The notes: a model not told the origin generated them from the letters alone. Positions 51,663 to 60,788 are shown, counted from the stretch's first letter. The stretch: 64,000 nucleotides of DNA from Pseudomonas karstica (GCF_009707515.1 NZ_WLYI01000023.1:44644-108643); one strand, 5' to 3'. Made by a program: numbers and translations.

Positions 51663-52865
51663 TTAGATACGTTCAATCGCCAGGGCCAAGCCTTGGCCTA
51701 CGCCCACGCACATGGTTGCCAGGCCTTTGCTACCCCCGGTTTTCTCCAACTGATGCAGGGCCGTCAGCACCAGGCGCGCGCCGCTCATACCCAGCGGATG
51801 ACCGAGGGCAATGGCGCCGCCATTGGGATTGACCTGAGGCGCATCGTCCGCCAGACCCAACTCACGCAACACCGCCAAGCCTTGGCTGGCAAAGGCTTCG
51901 TTGAGTTCGATCACGTCAAAATCCGTAACGGCCAGACCGAGACGCTCCACCAGCTTGCGCACAGCTGGCACTGGGCCGATACCCATCACGCGCGGTGCGA
52001 CACCGGCACTGGCCATACCCAGCACCCGGGCGCGGGCGGTCAGGCCATGTTTTTTCACCGCGTCGCCAGAAGCCAGAATCAGTGCGGCGGCGCCGTCGTT
52101 TACCCCCGATGCATTGCCGGCAGTGATGGTCTTGTCCGGACCATTGACCGGCTTGAGCCTGGCCAAGGCTTCAAGAGTGGTATCGGCCCGTGGGTGCTCA
52201 TCCTGCGCGACCACGGTTTCGCCTTTTTTATGGGCGACACGTACGGGGACGATTTCTTCGGCAAAAAAACCGGCAGCCTGCGCTGCGGCAGTACGTTGCT
52301 GGCTGCGCAAGGCGAAAGCGTCTTGATCGGCGCGGGAAACTTTATAGTCATCGGCCACGTTGTCGGCGGTTTGCGGCATCGGATCGACGCCGTACCGAGC
52401 CTTCATCAACGGGTTGATAAAGCGCCAGCCGATAGTGGTGTCTTCCAGCTTCATGTTACGCGAGAACGCAGCATCAGACTTGCCCATCACGAACGGCGCC
52501 CGAGACATCGACTCGACACCACCGGCAATCGCCAACTCCATCTCGCCACTGGCAATGGCCCGAAAGGCGGTACCGATGGCGTCCATGCCCGATGCGCACA
52601 AGCGGTTGAGGGTCACCCCGGGAATACTTTCCGGCAGCCCCGCCAAGAGCAAGGCCATGCGGGCGACGTTGCGGTTGTCTTCACCCGCCTGGTTGGCGCA
52701 GCCGAGGAACACTTCATCCACAGCGCTCCAATTCACAGAAGGGTTGCGCTCCATCAACGCCTTGATTGGCAGCGCCGCCAAGTCATCGGCGCGCACGGTG
52801 GACAAGCCTCCGCCGAAACGTCCGATGGGAGTACGAATAGCGTCACAGATAAATACGTCGCGCAT
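51663..52865 (-). CDS. pcaF: 3-oxoadipyl-CoA thiolase
   Basis: PcaF splits 3-oxoadipyl-CoA into succinyl-CoA and acetyl-CoA, the last step. The 400-residue thiolase has the acyl-binding Cys in LNRLCASGMDAIG near 90, the His in GGAIALGHPLGMSGARL near 355 and the second Cys in MCVGVGQG near 388. It is the third gene of pcaIJF and overlaps pcaJ by 1 base. Confidence 0.96.
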   Translation of the reverse strand: MRDVFICDAIRTPIGRFGGGLSTVRADDLAALPIKALMERNPSVNWSAVDEVFLGCANQAGEDNRNVARMALLLAGLPESIPGVTLNRLCASGMDAIGTAFRAIASGEMELAIAGGVESMSRAPFVMGKSDAAFSRNMKLEDTTIGWRFINPLMKARYGVDPMPQTADNVADDYKVSRADQDAFALRSQQRTAAAQAAGFFAEEIVPVRVAHKKGETVVAQDEHPRADTTLEALARLKPVNGPDKTITAGNASGVNDGAAALILASGDAVKKHGLTARARVLGMASAGVAPRVMGIGPVPAVRKLVERLGLAVTDFDVIELNEAFASQGLAVLRELGLADDAPQVNPNGGAIALGHPLGMSGARLVLTALHQLEKTGGSKGLATMCVGVGQGLALAIERI

Positions 52866-53644
52866 CAGGCCTCTCCAGGTGTTTGGCCATGGGCGGCGGC
52901 CGTGCGGGCTTCAAGGTCGCGCAGGGCGGTCAGTTCGATATCGGTGGGCTCGGCCGTGGTGCTGAGCTGGTCGGCAAAACGAATGGCCCAACCGGTGGCA
53001 GCTACCACTTGCTCACGGGTCACCCCTGGATGCAGGGCGGTGACCACAAATTCGTGGCTGCCCTCTTCCGGCTCCATGATGCACAGGTCGGTAATAATCC
53101 CTACAGGACCAGCGCCAGGCAGACCCAGGCGTTGACGCGAATCGCCGCCCTCGCCATGGCCGACCGACGTGATGAAGTCGAGTTTGTCGACAAACGAACG
53201 GGCCGACTGCTTGAGGATGATCAGCACGCTCTTGGCGGAACCGGCGATCTCCGGCGCGCCACCGGCTCCCGGCAGGCGGACCTTGGGCTGGTGATAATCA
53301 CCGACCACCGTGGTGTTGATATTGCCAAAACGGTCGACCTGGGCCGCCCCGAGAAACCCCACATCGATGCGCCCGCCCTGCAACCAGTAGCGAAAGATCT
53401 CACCGGTTGGGACGACGGTGTCGGCGGTTTCCGCCAACTCACCGTCACCGATGGACAGTGGCAACGCCGAAGGTTTGGCGCCAATCGGGCCGGACTCGTA
53501 GATCAGTACCACGTCCGGCGACGAGGTCAGGCGAGCCAGGTTGGCGGCCTTGGACGGCAGGCCAATGCCGACGAAGCACACCGAGCCGTTCTTCAGGCGG
53601 CGCGCGGCGGCGACGGTCATCATTTCGTTGGTTGAGTAAGCCAT
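52865..53644 (-). CDS. pcaJ: 3-oxoadipate CoA-transferase subunit B
   Basis: PcaJ with PcaI moves CoA from succinyl-CoA to 3-oxoadipate. The 259-residue subunit holds the catalytic Glu in IYESGPIG near 51 and the GGAPEIAGSAKS region. It overlaps pcaI and pcaF by 1 base each, typical of translational coupling. Confidence 0.95.
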   Translation of the reverse strand: MAYSTNEMMTVAAARRLKNGSVCFVGIGLPSKAANLARLTSSPDVVLIYESGPIGAKPSALPLSIGDGELAETADTVVPTGEIFRYWLQGGRIDVGFLGAAQVDRFGNINTTVVGDYHQPKVRLPGAGGAPEIAGSAKSVLIILKQSARSFVDKLDFITSVGHGEGGDSRQRLGLPGAGPVGIITDLCIMEPEEGSHEFVVTALHPGVTREQVVAATGWAIRFADQLSTTAEPTDIELTALRDLEARTAAAHGQTPGEA

Positions 53645-54501
53645 TACTTGGCCTCCTGTGCAGCAGCCAGCTTGGCCTGGAATTCACTGAAGTCAGCGGT
53701 GCCGTGGATGTATTCGTCGATCCAGGCGGTAAAAGTCCCGCGGTCTCGAGCGATCGGGTCCCAGGCTTGATAGAAACGGTTATCACGCTCGGTGTAGCCG
53801 TGAGCGTAGGACGGGTGCGCGCCGCCGGGCACGTGGCAAACGGCGGTCAGCGCCCAAGTAGGCAGAACGCAAGCGTTCATCGGCGCGTTAAGGTCATCGA
53901 CTATTTCTTCAACAGTAACGATGCAACGCTTGGCCGCCAGGGCCGCTTCTTTCTGCACCCCGAGAATGCCCCAGAGTAAAACGTTGCCCTTGCGGTCGGC
54001 CTTTTGCGCGTGGATCACGGTAATGTCCGGACGCACCGACGGCACCGCCGCCAGCACTTCGCCGGTGAACGGGCAGGTGACGGTCTTGATCAATGGATTG
54101 ACCTTGGGCAGGTCGGAACCTGCGTAGGCCCGCAGCACAGCGAATGGCAGGCCGGAGGCACCAGCGACGTAGGCATTGGCCAGGTCGGCATGGCTGTGTT
54201 CTTCAATCTCGAGGGGTTGCGGCCATTGTTTCTCTACCGCGTCTCGCAAACGATGCAGAGAACCCACTCCCGGATTGCCGCCCCAGGAAAAAATCAACTT
54301 GCGTGCACAGCCGGCGCCGATCAATTGATCGTAGATCAGGTCAGGCGTCATACGTACCAAGGTCAGGTCTTTCTTGCCCTGACGAATGATTTCATGACCT
54401 GCCGCCGTAGGGATCAGGTGGGTAAAGCCTTCGAGCGCGACGGTATCACCGTCATTGACGAACTGCTTCACCGCATCAGCCAGCGATAGAATTTCAGCCA
54501 T
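53644..54501 (-). CDS. pcaI: 3-oxoadipate CoA-transferase subunit A
   Basis: The CoA-binding partner of PcaJ. The 285-residue subunit starts MAEILSLADAVKQFVNDGD and has GFTHLIPTAAGHEIIRQGKK near residue 25, with WGGNPGVGSL further on. It is the first gene of the pcaIJF-HG run. The gap upstream contains two PcaR-type palindromes 19 bases apart, so induction by beta-ketoadipate via PcaR is expected. Confidence 0.95.
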   Translation of the reverse strand: MAEILSLADAVKQFVNDGDTVALEGFTHLIPTAAGHEIIRQGKKDLTLVRMTPDLIYDQLIGAGCARKLIFSWGGNPGVGSLHRLRDAVEKQWPQPLEIEEHSHADLANAYVAGASGLPFAVLRAYAGSDLPKVNPLIKTVTCPFTGEVLAAVPSVRPDITVIHAQKADRKGNVLLWGILGVQKEAALAAKRCIVTVEEIVDDLNAPMNACVLPTWALTAVCHVPGGAHPSYAHGYTERDNRFYQAWDPIARDRGTFTAWIDEYIHGTADFSEFQAKLAAAQEAK

Positions 54502-54590
54502 GGGGTTGGGCTCCCGGTTGGATCGAGAAAGGCGCTATGGGCCGCGCCGAAGTGCTTGAAGATTAAGCCGGGGGAAAAAGCCAAACAATC

Positions 54591-54618
54591 CGATAATCGA
54601 CTAAGCGTTCGATTATCG
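54591..54618. promoter_or_regulatory. Double PcaR-type operator before pcaI
   Basis: CGATAATCG at 54591 and CGATTATCG at 54610 are 19 bases apart, the second within the perfect palindrome GTTCGATTATCGAAC (54607-54621). The pair lies about 90-120 bases before the pcaI start and resembles known PcaR sites. Confidence 0.7.
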
Positions 54619-54680
54619 AACGAATTGTTTGCAAGCTATCATTTCCTTCAAACAACCAGAAACCAGCATTGGCATGGCTT

Positions 54681-56027
54681 TCAGGTCGCGTCGGCGTGGC
54701 TGACGAGGCCTTTGATGACGACCGCAGCCGTGGCCAGCGCCGCTGGAATCACCAGCGCAGTCAAGACTTGCTCGAAGTTCCAACCCAGGCCCAGCAAGGT
54801 CGCGCCCATCCACGCTCCGAGGATTGCGCCGAAGCGACCGATGCCAAGCATCCATGACACACCCGTGGCGCGCCCCTGGGTCGGGTAGAAACGCGCGGCC
54901 AGGGACGGCATGGCTGATTGCGCACCGTTGACACACATCCCGGCGATCAGCACCAGGGTCGCCAATAAGGTGATATTGCCCAGGCTCTGCCCTACCGCGT
55001 AGGCAAATACCCCGGCCAACAGATAGAAAGTTCCGATAACTTTGTGGGGATTGAACCGGTCCATCGCCCAGCCGACACCGACGGCGCTCAACACGCCCCC
55101 AAACTGGAACAGCGCGCCGATAAACGCGGCCTGCTCCATGCTGGCGCCGCTGTCACGCATCAGGGTCGGCAGCCAACTGGTCAGCAGATACACAATCACC
55201 AACCCCATGAAGTACGTCACCCACAGCAGCAGCGTGCCGGCGCTGTAGGTGCCGGAGAAGATCACCGCAAAAACATTGCGGGCCTTGACGGTTTTTTGCT
55301 CGGGGACGCTGAAGCTGGATGCCTGGGCAACGATCCCCGGCTCGATGGGCGACAGGGCCTTGCGTACCTTGTCGGTGCCGCGATTACGCACCACCAGATA
55401 ACGTGCCGACTCCGGCAGCCACACCAGCAATACCACCACCAGGATCAACGGCAAGACGCCACCGATAAACAATAGGCTGTGCCAACCGAAAGCGGGAATC
55501 ATCTTGGCAGAGATAAATCCGCCACCCGCCATGCCCAGGTTGAAGCCGCAGAACATGCTGGTGACCAGCAACGACTTATGGCGCTCCGGTGTGTATTCCG
55601 ACAATAGGGTCGTGGCATTCGGCATGCCAGCTCCCAGGCCCAGGCCGGTGAGGAAACGCAGCGCCAACAACTGATCAACGTTGCTGCTGTAGGCCGATGC
55701 CAGGCTGAAAGCACCAAATACCAGCACCGCACCGACCAACACCACTTTGCGCCCAAAGCGGTCAGCCAGCGGCCCGGAACCCAAGGCACCGAACACCATG
55801 CCGATCAGCGCAGCACTCATCACCGGGCCGAGGCTCGCACGGTCGATGCCCCAATCCTGGGACAATGCTGGCGCGATAAACCCCATGGCCGCGGTATCGA
55901 GCCCGTCGAGGAAGACAATCAGAAAACACAGGATCACCACCCGCCACTGATAACGCGAGAGTGGCTGAGCGTTGATGAAAGACTGCACATCCAGGCAAGT
56001 CCCGACAGAAGGCGAAGGCTGATTCAT
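54681..56027 (-). CDS. pcaK: 4-hydroxybenzoate/protocatechuate:H+ symporter PcaK
   Basis: A 448-residue aromatic acid:H+ symporter (AAHS family) with 12 helices. The DGLDTAAMGFIAPAL motif near residue 40 and GPLADRFGRK near 82 are diagnostic. It takes up 4-hydroxybenzoate and protocatechuate and is needed for chemotaxis to them in P. putida. The ATG at 56027 gives the usual length; an upstream extension has no family match. It lies between pcaR and the pcaI operator. Confidence 0.94.
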   Translation of the reverse strand: MNQPSPSVGTCLDVQSFINAQPLSRYQWRVVILCFLIVFLDGLDTAAMGFIAPALSQDWGIDRASLGPVMSAALIGMVFGALGSGPLADRFGRKVVLVGAVLVFGAFSLASAYSSNVDQLLALRFLTGLGLGAGMPNATTLLSEYTPERHKSLLVTSMFCGFNLGMAGGGFISAKMIPAFGWHSLLFIGGVLPLILVVVLLVWLPESARYLVVRNRGTDKVRKALSPIEPGIVAQASSFSVPEQKTVKARNVFAVIFSGTYSAGTLLLWVTYFMGLVIVYLLTSWLPTLMRDSGASMEQAAFIGALFQFGGVLSAVGVGWAMDRFNPHKVIGTFYLLAGVFAYAVGQSLGNITLLATLVLIAGMCVNGAQSAMPSLAARFYPTQGRATGVSWMLGIGRFGAILGAWMGATLLGLGWNFEQVLTALVIPAALATAAVVIKGLVSHADAT

Positions 56028-56195
56028 TATTTTTATTTCCACACCAAGGGGCGGGCAAACGAGGCTGAGCCCCATCGTCATTATTATGAGAGCAGCACTT
56101 GAACCATCACGGCCCATTGCGCTGTCGCGACATTAATGAGCCCGGGGAAACATCGTCAATTCATCAAACCGGGATCTGTGCGGTCACCGAACAGC

Positions 56196-57038
56196 TTAGG
56201 CAAACAATTGTGTACTCAACTCGCGACTGGCGCTGAGCATACTCGGCAGGAAACGCTGTTCCAGCTCGCTGCGGCTGACACGCCCTGCGTGGGTGCTGAC
56301 ATTGAGCGCGGCCAGCACCTGGCCGGAGGCGTCATACACCGGCACCGCGATGGAGCGCAGGCCCTGTTCAAGTTCCTGGTCAACCACACACCAGCCTTGC
56401 TGACGCACTTGCTGCAAGCATTCGAGCAAGTCTTGAGGGGTCGTGATGGTGCGGCTGGTCTTGGTCTGCAGGTCGGCATGATCCAGATAGTCCTGCAACG
56501 AGGCATCATCAAGGGCTGCCAGCAGGATTCTGCCCATGGACGTGCAATAGGCCGGCAAACGCCCGCCCACCGACAGGTCGACCGAGATCAACCGCTGGGT
56601 GGTGGCCGAACGGGCTATATAGAGGATGTCGTCGCCCTCCAGGGTTGCCATGTTGCAGGCTTCATGGAGCTGCTCGCTCATGCGATCCAAGTAGGGCTGG
56701 GCGCAAACCGCCAGGGGCGTGGAGGACAGATAGGCATGGCCCAAAGTCAGGACCTTGGGCAGCAGCGAATAGGTGCGCCCATCGGTGGTGGCGTAGCCCA
56801 ACTTGATCAGGGTATGCAGGCAACGGCGTACGGCGGCGCGGGGAATTTCCGTGCGATGGCTGATCTGGGCGATGGTCAAGTGACGCTTGCGCTCCTGGAA
56901 CGCCTGCACTACTGCCAGGCCACGGGCCAGGGAGGTCATGAAGTCCGGATCACCGGTAAACGCCTGGATACGCTTGGCCGGGGAGGCAACGATCGGCGGC
57001 GCCACTGACGCGAAGGAGTTGCGCAATTGATCGTTCAT
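56196..57038 (-). CDS. pcaR: PcaR, IclR-family regulator of the beta-ketoadipate pathway
   Basis: The 280-residue activator has an N-terminal winged helix (about 33-95, SLARGLAVVQAFQERKRHL and AAVRRCLHTLIKLGY) and a C-terminal IclR effector domain with LPAYCTSMGRILLAAL. It binds beta-ketoadipate and turns on pcaIJ and others while repressing itself. A double operator like that of pcaI lies 80-107 bases before its own start. Confidence 0.95.
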   Translation of the reverse strand: MNDQLRNSFASVAPPIVASPAKRIQAFTGDPDFMTSLARGLAVVQAFQERKRHLTIAQISHRTEIPRAAVRRCLHTLIKLGYATTDGRTYSLLPKVLTLGHAYLSSTPLAVCAQPYLDRMSEQLHEACNMATLEGDDILYIARSATTQRLISVDLSVGGRLPAYCTSMGRILLAALDDASLQDYLDHADLQTKTSRTITTPQDLLECLQQVRQQGWCVVDQELEQGLRSIAVPVYDASGQVLAALNVSTHAGRVSRSELEQRFLPSMLSASRELSTQLFA

Positions 57039-57117
57039 TTCAGGTCCTTCTCAAGGTTCAACCGTTATTACAGACCGCCTGACAATCGATACACAAGGTA
57101 TGACCGCCAACATTGGG

Positions 57118-57145
57118 CGATTATCGGACAACGCTTCGATTATCG
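57118..57145. promoter_or_regulatory. Double PcaR-type operator before pcaR
   Basis: CGATTATCG at 57118 and at 57137 are 19 bases apart, the same spacing as the pair before pcaI. It fits autoregulation of pcaR. Confidence 0.7.
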
Positions 57146-57149
57146 CATT

Positions 57150-57664
57150 TCTGGTCTCGCCTTTCATTCAGCCCAGCCGACCATAGCCGCCGACCAGGTC
57201 ATTACTCGACGAATCGAGTCAGCGACCGATGATTGAAGTTGTTATCTGAACTGCTATTGGTAGAGAAATAAGCAAGTCCGACGCCACAAGTTTGGAAGTA
57301 CTCATACGTATACGTAACAAAACGCTCACACAAAGTTGACGTATTTTAACTTGCCGGTGATAGTGTTATTCAACTGCATCGTTATAATGCATCCTGTGAT
57401 GATCTTGGTGCCCCTGCGTTGCTCATGCGCCGTCGTCAGCACCGACACTCATTTACAATGCTTGCCTATTTACTCGCGACTTAAAAACTGTTGCTACGAC
57501 AGCTGCCCTCTTCCGATGCCGTGGTCGCATGCAATAAAGAAGTGCTTTATCGCGTAGACCTTCAAGCGCTGAGCCACCCGGCTGTTCAATATGACGGGAC
57601 CTCCAGGGCGATTTCCAGGCATCGCGCATCATCGGAACTAAACTCAACTCAATTAGGTAACAAT
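57150..57664. other. Intergenic region, AT-rich, no gene seen
   Basis: No supported gene in this stretch. TTGACG at 57336 and TATAAT at 57383 are promoter-like but are not correctly spaced for one another. The sequence is lower in GC than its neighbours. It lies between the pcaR operator and the 66-residue ORF and may hold the promoter of the latter. Confidence 0.4.
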
Positions 57665-57865
57665 GTGACGAAAGACGAACTGCGCGCGGAACTTGAGCGC
57701 CAGGAACAACGTTACAAGGATGTTTACGGCGGGGAAGTCACCACCTACGCCGCCCAGCCGGAACCTGAGCGCAAGCCATGGCGCAAACGGGCCAGCCTGC
57801 TGGACCAGGCGTTTGCCCAGGAAATTCAAAAGATCGAACAAGACCTCAAGACCGAGGAGCCATAA
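57665..57865 (+). CDS. Hypothetical acidic/basic helical protein
   Basis: A 66-residue ORF with a GTG start, giving TKDELRAELERQEQRYKDVY and then a Pro-rich linker and KRASLLDQAFAQEIQKIEQD. It is predicted helical, with alternating charges. A longer frame begins further upstream but that part is low in coding character. The coding style is typical for the region. It lies 359 bases before pit. I do not recognise a function. Confidence 0.55.
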   Translation: MTKDELRAELERQEQRYKDVYGGEVTTYAAQPEPERKPWRKRASLLDQAFAQEIQKIEQDLKTEEP

Positions 57866-58224
57866 GTGCTTCGAGCTCCCAGGGGCTGCCACCCCTGCGC
57901 CAATACATGGCGGGTAGAAATGGCTGCGACTCCTACCTTTACCTGCCCCCAAACGCGTCAACAATGCGTCCGGCAGGTGCTTGCCCTTGTCTTGTCGAAA
58001 TTTCATACGATTTTTTCAGGCGTAACCTCGCCCTTGTCTCAGCCTGAAAGATCAAACATCTTTTTTATAAATCAATGAGTTACCAAGGCCCCGGAAAACC
58101 TGGGACGGCCTGCCCGCCCATCAATTTTTTCGTTGAAGAATGTTACCAATGAGCAGCTAGTGCATCGATTACCAAGGTTTTCTGGCATAATCGCGCCCCC
58201 TTACGACCGGGTCAGAAAATCTTC
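57866..58224. other. Leader region of pit
   Basis: No gene was seen. A CATAAT (58186-58191) may be the -10 of the pit promoter, 34 bases before its ATG, but no matching -35 was found. No Pho box was recognised. Confidence 0.35.
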
Positions 58225-59700
58225 ATGATCGATTTATTCAGCGGACTTGATGCTTGGGTTCTAGTGAGCCTGTTGCTCGCCCTGGCCTTTGTCCTCGCCT
58301 TCGAGTTCATCAATGGCTTTCATGACACCGCTAACGCGGTGGCCACAGTCATCTATACCAAAGCCATGCCACCGCATCTGGCCGTATTTTTCTCCGGGGT
58401 GTTCAATTTCCTCGGTGTGTTGCTCGGTGGCGTAGGTGTCGCCTATGCGATCGTGCATTTGCTGCCAGTGGAACTGCTGATCAATGTGAATACCGGCCAC
58501 GGCTTGGCCATGGTCTTCTCATTGTTAGCGGCGGCCATCACCTGGAACCTGGGCACCTGGTATTTCGGGATCCCGGCGTCCAGTTCCCACACCTTGATCG
58601 GTTCGATCCTCGGTGTCGGCCTGGCCAACGCCTTGATCAACGACATCCCACTGGCTGACGGGGTCAACTGGCAGAAAGCGGTAGATATCGGCGCCTCGCT
58701 GGTGTTCTCGCCCATGGCGGGCTTCCTGGTGGCCGCGCTGGTCTTGATCGGCCTGAAATGGTGGCGCCCGCTGTCCAAGATGCACAAGACACCGGACCAG
58801 CGTCGCAAGCTCGACGACAAGAAACACCCGCCGTTCTGGAATCGCCTGGTGCTGGTCATTTCCGCCATGGCCGTGAGCTTCGTGCACGGTTCCAACGACG
58901 GTCAGAAAGGGATTGGCCTGATCATGCTGGTGCTGATTGGTATCGTGCCCGCGCAGTTCGTACTCGACCTGGGCAGTACCACTTACCAGATCGAGCGCAC
59001 CCGCGACGCCACCTTGCACCTCAACCAGTTCTACCAGCGTAACCACGAAACCCTCGGCGAGTTCCTTGCCCTGGGCAAAAGTGTCAAAGACGACCTGCCT
59101 GGCAAGTTCCGTTGCAACCCGCAACAGACCGAACCCACCATCAACGCCCTGCTCGGCACGCTGAAGGGTGTCTCCGACTACCATTCGCTGTCCGCCGACC
59201 ACCGCATTGAAGTACGTCGCTACCTGCTCTGCCTGGATGACACGGCGAAAAAAGTCGGCAAACTACCAGGCCTCGACGCCCGCGAGAAGTCCGATCTGGA
59301 CAAACTGCGTAAAGACCTCACCGCCACCACCGAATACGCACCCTTCTGGGTAATCCTGGCGGTGGCCCTGGCCCTTGGCCTGGGTACGATGGTCGGCTGG
59401 AAGCGCGTAGTACTGACCATTGGTGAGAAGATCGGCAAGCAAGGCATGACCTATTCCCAGGGCATGTCGGCGCAGATTACTACCGCCACCATGATTGGCC
59501 TGGCCAACATCTACAGCCTGCCGGTTTCGACCACTCATGTGTTGTCGTCCGGCGTGGCCGGGACGATGGTGGCCAACAAGAGTGGGCTGCAAGGCGGTAC
59601 TGTGAAGACCATTCTGATGGCTTGGGTGCTGACGTTGCCGGCGACCGTGACCTTGTCGGCCGGGTTGTTCTGGCTGGCCTCCATGGCGTTGGGTAGCTGA
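58225..59700 (+). CDS. pit: Low-affinity inorganic phosphate transporter
   Basis: The 491-residue protein is of the PiT family, a phosphate:H+ symporter of the inner membrane. It has the two inverted signatures FINGFHDTANAVATV near residue 28 and SFVHGSNDGQKGIG near 216, about 10 helices, and a long cytoplasmic loop (about 255-380) with many charged residues, as in bacterial PitA. It is monocistronic, with a terminator just behind. Confidence 0.93.
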   Translation: MIDLFSGLDAWVLVSLLLALAFVLAFEFINGFHDTANAVATVIYTKAMPPHLAVFFSGVFNFLGVLLGGVGVAYAIVHLLPVELLINVNTGHGLAMVFSLLAAAITWNLGTWYFGIPASSSHTLIGSILGVGLANALINDIPLADGVNWQKAVDIGASLVFSPMAGFLVAALVLIGLKWWRPLSKMHKTPDQRRKLDDKKHPPFWNRLVLVISAMAVSFVHGSNDGQKGIGLIMLVLIGIVPAQFVLDLGSTTYQIERTRDATLHLNQFYQRNHETLGEFLALGKSVKDDLPGKFRCNPQQTEPTINALLGTLKGVSDYHSLSADHRIEVRRYLLCLDDTAKKVGKLPGLDAREKSDLDKLRKDLTATTEYAPFWVILAVALALGLGTMVGWKRVVLTIGEKIGKQGMTYSQGMSAQITTATMIGLANIYSLPVSTTHVLSSGVAGTMVANKSGLQGGTVKTILMAWVLTLPATVTLSAGLFWLASMALGS

Positions 59701-59721
59701 CAGGCTGTTGGTAGTGAAGAG

Positions 59722-59750
59722 GGCGCGGTCTGTGAGGATCGCGCCTTTTT
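59722..59750 (+). terminator. Rho-independent terminator of pit
   Basis: GGCGCGGTC and GATCGCGCC pair around TGTGAG with one bulge, followed by five T, 21 bases past the pit stop. Confidence 0.85.
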
Positions 59751-59766
59751 CTATGCTGGGTGTTTG

Positions 59767-59804
59767 GGGTGTATATCCATTACCGCAGCAACGGATATAC
59801 ACCC
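59767..59804. repeat. Palindromic repeat, second copy of the 27341 family
   Basis: GGGGTGTATATCC and its complement flank ATTACCGCAGCAAC, the inverse of the core at 27341-27376. One base breaks the symmetry. It sits between pit and the small membrane protein gene. Confidence 0.75.
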
Positions 59805-59910
59805 CACAACCTGGTCGGCTACCGGGCCGCCACGGGCCCCAAAAAGACCCAAAAAAAGGACGACCGAAGTCGCCCAAAATGCCTTGCGTGCCCACTAAAC
59901 CCAGAAAGAC

Positions 59911-60027
59911 CTAAGGCCTCTTGCGCTTGTTAGCGTCTCTCCAGATAAAAATTCCAAACCCCACAAAGAACATCACCATGAGGCCAACAGTCAGCACTGC
60001 GGCAAACACCACATTATCGAAAAACAT
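59911..60027 (-). CDS. Small single-helix membrane protein (38 aa)
   Basis: Begins MFFDNVVFAAVLTVGLM, continues as one hydrophobic helix (about residues 6-29), then a positive end WRDANKRKRP that would lie in the cytoplasm. AGGAGG lies 6 bases before the ATG, a near-perfect ribosome site. Its form resembles small accessory subunits of membrane complexes such as CcoQ-like proteins; the partner is not visible. It is too short for most gene finders. Confidence 0.65.
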   Translation of the reverse strand: MFFDNVVFAAVLTVGLMVMFFVGFGIFIWRDANKRKRP

Positions 60028-60170
60028 GACCGACCTCCTGCTCTTGCCCTGTTGCGATAGAGCGAAGTTAACCAGAAAGGCGGGAGAAGAAATTGACGAG
60101 GATCAATGTCGCCCGCAACAGGGCGTAAAGAAGGGAAATAACTGACCTGTATCAATAGATACAGGGCACT

Positions 60171-60329
60171 TCAACGCTTTTTCGGTTTGTTTTTCTGCTT
60201 TTTCTTCGCCTTCCCCAACGGCATGGCCTGTTCAAAAGCCTGGCGGACTTCATTCAGGCGTTTGTCATTGAGGTCATGGACACGTTTGGCCCGCTCGGCA
60301 TTCAGGTCAATCAGCTTGTCGTCACTCAT
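60171..60329 (-). CDS. Small basic-tailed hypothetical protein (52 aa)
   Basis: Starts MSDDKLIDLNAERAKRVHDL, helical and charged, ending in a highly basic KAKKKQKNKPKKR that may bind nucleic acid. The ribosome site is weak. A start 33 bases upstream is possible. It follows the 113-residue gene on the same strand by 117 bases. Function is unknown. Confidence 0.6.
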   Translation of the reverse strand: MSDDKLIDLNAERAKRVHDLNDKRLNEVRQAFEQAMPLGKAKKKQKNKPKKR

Positions 60330-60446
60330 GGCTCGGCTTACGTAGTGGCTGGAATAACTCAATAATGCAGCCTGGCCCGCTTGGCGGCAAATACCCCATC
60401 AACAATTCCAAGTCATCAACCACAACAGATGACCGCTCTACGCCAA

Positions 60447-60788
60447 TTAAACCTCGACATCCACCCACAACCCTTGCCGGGGCGCATCTTCGATCAGCGG
60501 CGCCACCGGTACGGTGTTATCGGCATTGAGTTCATCCCCCGGAACAGCCAAATGCTGTTCCGGATCCTCATCGGCCTCACGCCGGCGCTTCTGCTGCTCC
60601 TGCTGACGCCGTTGCTCTTCGCGCAGCAGCAAGGTCGACTGCTCGGCATCGCCCTTTTTCAAATCGATGGTGCTTTCGTTGGAGCCCGGCTGAACCGGTA
60701 CCACGGGCGGAATATCCGGTTTCTGGCGCGCCGGGTCGAGTTGCGACGTAACCGGCACAGCACTCAAGGGCAGCATGGGTGGCAGCAT
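60447..60788 (-). CDS. Hypothetical proline/glutamine-rich protein (113 aa)
   Basis: The frame begins MLPPMLPLSAVPV with AGGAG 12 bases upstream, then has Pro-rich, helical Arg/Gln/Glu (REEQRRQQEQQKRRREADED) and acidic segments, likely disordered. Similar genes next to rapA in Pseudomonas are sometimes named aspartate-semialdehyde dehydrogenase, a name its sequence does not support. It is divergent from rapA. Confidence 0.6.
   Translation of the reverse strand: MLPPMLPLSAVPVTSQLDPARQKPDIPPVVPVQPGSNESTIDLKKGDAEQSTLLLREEQRRQQEQQKRRREADEDPEQHLAVPGDELNADNTVPVAPLIEDAPRQGLWVDVEV

Noticed and set aside
51630..53135. 501-codon plus-strand ORF opposite pcaF and pcaJ
   Set aside because: Antisense to two well-identified pca genes; no domain visible.
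57336..57557. 73-codon plus-strand ORF between pcaR and the 66-residue gene
   Set aside because: No ribosome site and Cys/Ile-rich chance text; not supported.
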